DNA of 64,000 nucleotides, from positions 1,116,001 through 1,180,000 of the forward strand of contig NZ_CP028561.1 of the NCBI RefSeq assembly GCF_002165255.2, given 5' to 3'. The position numbers and the translations under genes are program-made. The notes below the pieces were generated by a model. It was not told the origin of the DNA. It saw only the letters and a program-made list of their open reading frames with translations, and searched no databases. The number at the start of each line of letters is the position of its first letter. Position 1 is the stretch's first letter. The DNA comes from Acinetobacter sp. WCHA45. Its GTDB lineage: Bacteria; Pseudomonadota; Gammaproteobacteria; Pseudomonadales; Moraxellaceae. Of this stretch, positions 60,591-64,000 are shown piece by piece.

Positions 60591-63500
60591 ATGTTTCAAC
60601 AAGAAATCTTTCAATTAAACCTACAACAATTCAAAGCAGGCGAAAAGCGCTGGATTGGTTCCTTACGTGGATCATCAGCAGCATTATTATTTAAAGAAAT
60701 TGCCACGCAAAGTTCAAATCTATATGTGATTGTTGCGAGAAATAATCAGCATCTTGCTCAGCTCGAAAGTGAACTTGAATTTTACGGAATAAAACCAACG
60801 ATTTTTCCTGATTGGGAAATTTTGCCTTATGACCGTTTATCTCCGCATCAAGATATTGTTTCTGAACGTTTGGCGATTTTAGCGAATATGCCACAAAAGG
60901 GTATTCTACTGGTTTCTGCCAGTACCTTAGCGCAACGTGTTGCACCGTACTCATGGGTGGTTGGTGAACACTTTGATATTAAAGTTGGACAACGACTTAA
61001 TTTGGAAGCACAGAAAAAGCAACTTGTGCAGGCGGGTTATCGTTTGGTTGATACTGTTTATGATCATGGAGAATTTGCAGTTCGTGGCAGTATCATGGAC
61101 ATTTATGCATCTGGACAAGATCAACCGATTCGAATTGATTTATTTGATGATGAAATTGAAAGCTTAAAATTTTTTGATCCAGAAACGCAGAGAACCACTG
61201 AGTCTTTAAAAAACTTCACTGTTTTACCAGCAAAAGAATTTCCTTTAAAAGAGGGACGTTCTACCTTTAGAGATCGTTACGCAGAAAGTTTTCCAACTGC
61301 GAATCCTAAGAAAAACCCAATTTATCAAGATGTACTTGAAGGAATTGCAACACCGGGATTAGAGTTTTATTTACCTTTATTCTTTGAGAAAAAGGTGATG
61401 GAAGCGCAAAGTATGCTTATGACATACTTACCAAAGAATTGCGTTGTCATTACAAATAACGAAGTTGAAGATGAACTCATCAACTTCTGGAAAGAAGTGG
61501 TTCGTCGTTATGAAGATCGCCGTCATAACATCGACCAACCAATTCTTCCGCCTGAAGAGCTTTTTTTAATGCCAAATCATGTGTTACAGGCATTAAACCA
61601 ATTTCCAAGGATTTTAGCTTCAGCAGAAGCATTTGACGAAAAAGTAGGTGTTTTAAATCTTGCAGCAGAACAACCACCAAAGCTTGCAGTTGATCCTAAA
61701 AAAGAACAGCCCTTTGAAGCTGTTAAACATTATATCGACCAAGTTAAACATCCTGTTTTATTGGTAGCAGAAAGTGCAGGTCGGCGTGAAACCTTAAAAG
61801 ATGCATTACGTTCAGTTCTAGGTGAAATTCAAAATGTAGAGAATTTTGTCCAATTTCAGAAAGACAAGCTACAAGTTGCAATCACAAGCGCACCATTAGA
61901 TCGTGGACTCGTGCTCAGCAATCAACTCTCAGTCATTTCTGAAAATCAACTCTATGAACATCGGGTAGTGCAGCGACGTCGTAAGCGTCAGCAAGAAGTT
62001 TCTGAAGAATTTCTTGTTCGGAGTTTAACTGAACTCAGTATTGGTGCGCCTGTAGTACATATCGATCATGGTGTTGGACGTTATGCAGGCTTAATTACCT
62101 TAGAAATTGATCAACAGGATCATGAGTTTTTACAGCTCGATTATGCAGATGGTGCAAAAGTTTATGTGCCTGTCACCAATTTACACCTGATCAGCCGTTA
62201 TAGTGGTGGCGATCCTGACTTAGCACCTTTACATAAATTAGGTACAGATACATGGAGTAAAGCCAAGCGGAAAGCTTTAGAGCAAATCCATGATGTTGCG
62301 GCTGAGTTGTTACATATTCAGGCCCGTCGTCAATCGAAACCGGGTTTTGCTTTTGAGCTCGATCATATTGGATATATGCAATTCTCTAGTGGCTTTGCCT
62401 ATGAAGAGACTTTAGACCAAGCCAACGCGATTGAAGCAACCCTCCAGGATATGCAGCTTGCCAAACCAATGGATCGTCTGGTGTGTGGTGATGTCGGTTT
62501 TGGTAAAACTGAAGTGGCGATGCGAGCAGCTTTTGTTGCAGTCCAAAACAACAAGCAAGTTGCGGTATTAGTTCCTACTACGCTATTGGCACAGCAGCAT
62601 TATGAGTCCTTTAAAGATCGTTTTGCTGATACTGCGGTGCGCATTGAAGTGCTGTCTCGTTTTGGTAGTAATAAAGCGCATTTGAAAACGATTGAAGACT
62701 TAGCTGAAGGCAAAGTTGATATTGTGGTGGGAACACATAAAATCCTGCAAGAAAACATTCAATTCAAGAATCTTGGATTAATGATTGTTGATGAGGAACA
62801 TCGTTTTGGTGTTCGTGATAAAGAACGGATTAAAGCCTTACGTGCCGATGTGGATATGCTGACGCTAACGGCGACGCCGATTCCACGAACTCTGAATATG
62901 GCATTCTCTGGGATGCGAGATCTTTCGATTATTGCAACGCCGCCCGCCCGCCGTTTAGCCGTCAAAACTTTTGTTCAAGAACATACGGATGACTCAATTA
63001 AAGAAGCGATTTTGCGTGAGTTGTTACGTGGTGGTCAGGTTTATTTGTTACATAATGAAGTTGAAACCATTGAAAGAGCAGCAGAAACGATTCGTAATTT
63101 AGTCCCAGAAGCACGTGTTGCAGTTGCACATGGACAAATGCGCGAACGTGAACTTGAGCAGATCATGCAGCAGTTCTATCACAAAGAATATAATGTTCTT
63201 GTATGTTCAACCATTATCGAAACGGGTATTGATGTACCGAATGCCAATACCATTATTATTGAACGTGCAGACAAACTGGGTTTAGCGCAGTTGCATCAAT
63301 TGCGTGGTCGTGTTGGACGTTCACATCACCAAGCGTATGCTTATTTACTCGTTCCATCACTTAAACATCTCAAAGGTGATGCGGAAAAACGTCTTGATGC
63401 CATTCAACGTGCTTCAACATTGGGCGCAGGATTCATGCTTGCAACGGAAGACTTGGAAATCCGTGGTGCAGGTGAATTACTCGGTGAGCAGCAAAGTGGT

Positions 63501-64000
63501 TCGATGCAGGCAATTGGTTATAGCTTGTATATGGAAATGCTAGAGAAAGCGACCAAAGCCATCCAAAAAGGTAAAACGCCAAACTTTGATGCGCCTTTAT
63601 CATTAACTGCTGAAATTAACCTGCACATACCAGCCCTGATTCCAGATGATTATCTGGGTGATGTACATCAACGCTTATTGTTCTATAAACGTATCAGTAA
63701 CACCGATACGCAGGAAAAACTCGATAACATCCGTATGGAGTTGATTGATCGCTTTGGCATTCCACCACAGTCGGTCAAACAATTGTTTAGCGTACATCAA
63801 TTACGTTTGAAGGCAGAGCAACTCGGGATTACCAAAATTGATGTCAATAATAACGGTGGCTATATCGAGTTTTCACCAGACACACCAGTGCAAGCGATCA
63901 GCATTATTCAGTTAATGCAAAACAATCCAACCTATTATCGTATGGAAGGAGGACAGCGTTTGAAGGTCACAGTGCAATTGGTTGAGTATGATAAGCGGAT
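60591..64000 (+). CDS. mfd: Transcription-repair coupling factor Mfd (3' end outside the window)
   Basis: About 1136 codons are visible from ATG 60591 (MFQQEIFQLNLQQFKAG), and the frame is open at the window edge. Mfd removes stalled RNA polymerase and recruits UvrA to lesions. The UvrB-like N-terminal region has LVSASTLAQRV and ILPYDRLSPHQD. The CarD-like RNA polymerase-interacting domain has APVVHIDHGVGRYAGL. The translocase has Walker A CGDVGFGKTEVAMRAAF, DEEH in LMIVDEEHRFGV, and TATPIPRTLNMAFSGMRDL. The TRG motif has RGRVGRSHHQAYAYLL. Full-length relatives have about 1150 residues, so only the last few dozen codons are missing. Confidence 0.95.
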   Translation, partial: MFQQEIFQLNLQQFKAGEKRWIGSLRGSSAALLFKEIATQSSNLYVIVARNNQHLAQLESELEFYGIKPTIFPDWEILPYDRLSPHQDIVSERLAILANMPQKGILLVSASTLAQRVAPYSWVVGEHFDIKVGQRLNLEAQKKQLVQAGYRLVDTVYDHGEFAVRGSIMDIYASGQDQPIRIDLFDDEIESLKFFDPETQRTTESLKNFTVLPAKEFPLKEGRSTFRDRYAESFPTANPKKNPIYQDVLEGIATPGLEFYLPLFFEKKVMEAQSMLMTYLPKNCVVITNNEVEDELINFWKEVVRRYEDRRHNIDQPILPPEELFLMPNHVLQALNQFPRILASAEAFDEKVGVLNLAAEQPPKLAVDPKKEQPFEAVKHYIDQVKHPVLLVAESAGRRETLKDALRSVLGEIQNVENFVQFQKDKLQVAITSAPLDRGLVLSNQLSVISENQLYEHRVVQRRRKRQQEVSEEFLVRSLTELSIGAPVVHIDHGVGRYAGLITLEIDQQDHEFLQLDYADGAKVYVPVTNLHLISRYSGGDPDLAPLHKLGTDTWSKAKRKALEQIHDVAAELLHIQARRQSKPGFAFELDHIGYMQFSSGFAYEETLDQANAIEATLQDMQLAKPMDRLVCGDVGFGKTEVAMRAAFVAVQNNKQVAVLVPTTLLAQQHYESFKDRFADTAVRIEVLSRFGSNKAHLKTIEDLAEGKVDIVVGTHKILQENIQFKNLGLMIVDEEHRFGVRDKERIKALRADVDMLTLTATPIPRTLNMAFSGMRDLSIIATPPARRLAVKTFVQEHTDDSIKEAILRELLRGGQVYLLHNEVETIERAAETIRNLVPEARVAVAHGQMRERELEQIMQQFYHKEYNVLVCSTIIETGIDVPNANTIIIERADKLGLAQLHQLRGRVGRSHHQAYAYLLVPSLKHLKGDAEKRLDAIQRASTLGAGFMLATEDLEIRGAGELLGEQQSGSMQAIGYSLYMEMLEKATKAIQKGKTPNFDAPLSLTAEINLHIPALIPDDYLGDVHQRLLFYKRISNTDTQEKLDNIRMELIDRFGIPPQSVKQLFSVHQLRLKAEQLGITKIDVNNNGGYIEFSPDTPVQAISIIQLMQNNPTYYRMEGGQRLKVTVQLVEYDKR

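Noticed and set aside
1..64000. CRISPR array, tRNA or rRNA genes
   Set aside because: No regularly spaced direct repeats, cloverleaf or rRNA-like sequence was seen on reading through the window.

Overview
The window looks like a chromosomal segment of an Acinetobacter species. The DNA is AT-rich. The core genes (fadE, pepN, tal, thiM, benE, mfd) read like their Acinetobacter orthologues, there is an AceI-type chlorhexidine pump with its divergent LysR regulator, and the insertion sequences resemble ISAba1, ISAba125 and the IS903 group. No tRNA, rRNA or CRISPR array was found.

Positions 1 to about 12.95 kb are the right part of an integrated element; its left end lies outside the window. It ends in a P4-type tyrosine integrase (11435-12706) and carries a Gp3-like recombination-directionality-type protein. 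Its cargo looks like defence: a minus-strand trio (HEPN protein, Mrr-like PD-(D/E)XK nuclease, small acidic protein), a DarT/DarG toxin-antitoxin pair, and a 1040-residue SIR2 / P-loop NTPase / helical-repeat / cold-shock-like protein. Between these sit a cluster of small exported or membrane proteins, including a lipoprotein pseudogene, and a strongly base-paired 'ash-like' element at 5072-5204. The trio and the SIR2 fusion are the best candidates for an undescribed system.

From 12.95 to 15.9 kb is an insertion-sequence scar: an IS903-group element with 9-bp target duplications, a small hypothetical gene, and a decayed IS5-type transposase. From 15.9 to 23.2 kb come fadE, then a sigma-54 activator divergent from a persulfide/sulfide detoxification set (persulfide dioxygenase, phosphatase-like/SQR fusion, TauE/SafE exporter). 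A near-consensus -24/-12 promoter precedes that set.

From 23.4 to 33.1 kb is a lipid-modification locus: desaturase, FAD amine-oxidase-like protein, DUF1365, two cyclopropane-synthase-like methyltransferases and DUF1295. A convergent two-component pair and a minus-strand operon (NTF2-like lipoprotein, roadblock-like protein, chalcone-isomerase-like protein, response regulator) complete it. I infer that it makes a modified, methyl-branched or furan-type fatty acid.

An ISAba125-like element broken by a dead ISAba1-like copy (33.2-35.4 kb) separates this locus from mainly housekeeping DNA. That part holds a GATase, a hydrolase, a Pif1-like helicase, thiM, three tandem DUF2147 genes (the first frameshifted), pepN, a NarL-type two-component system, a Uma2 protein, a large lipoprotein, a Kef-type antiporter, benE, a LeuE-like exporter, tal, aceR/aceI and the start of mfd, which runs off the window.
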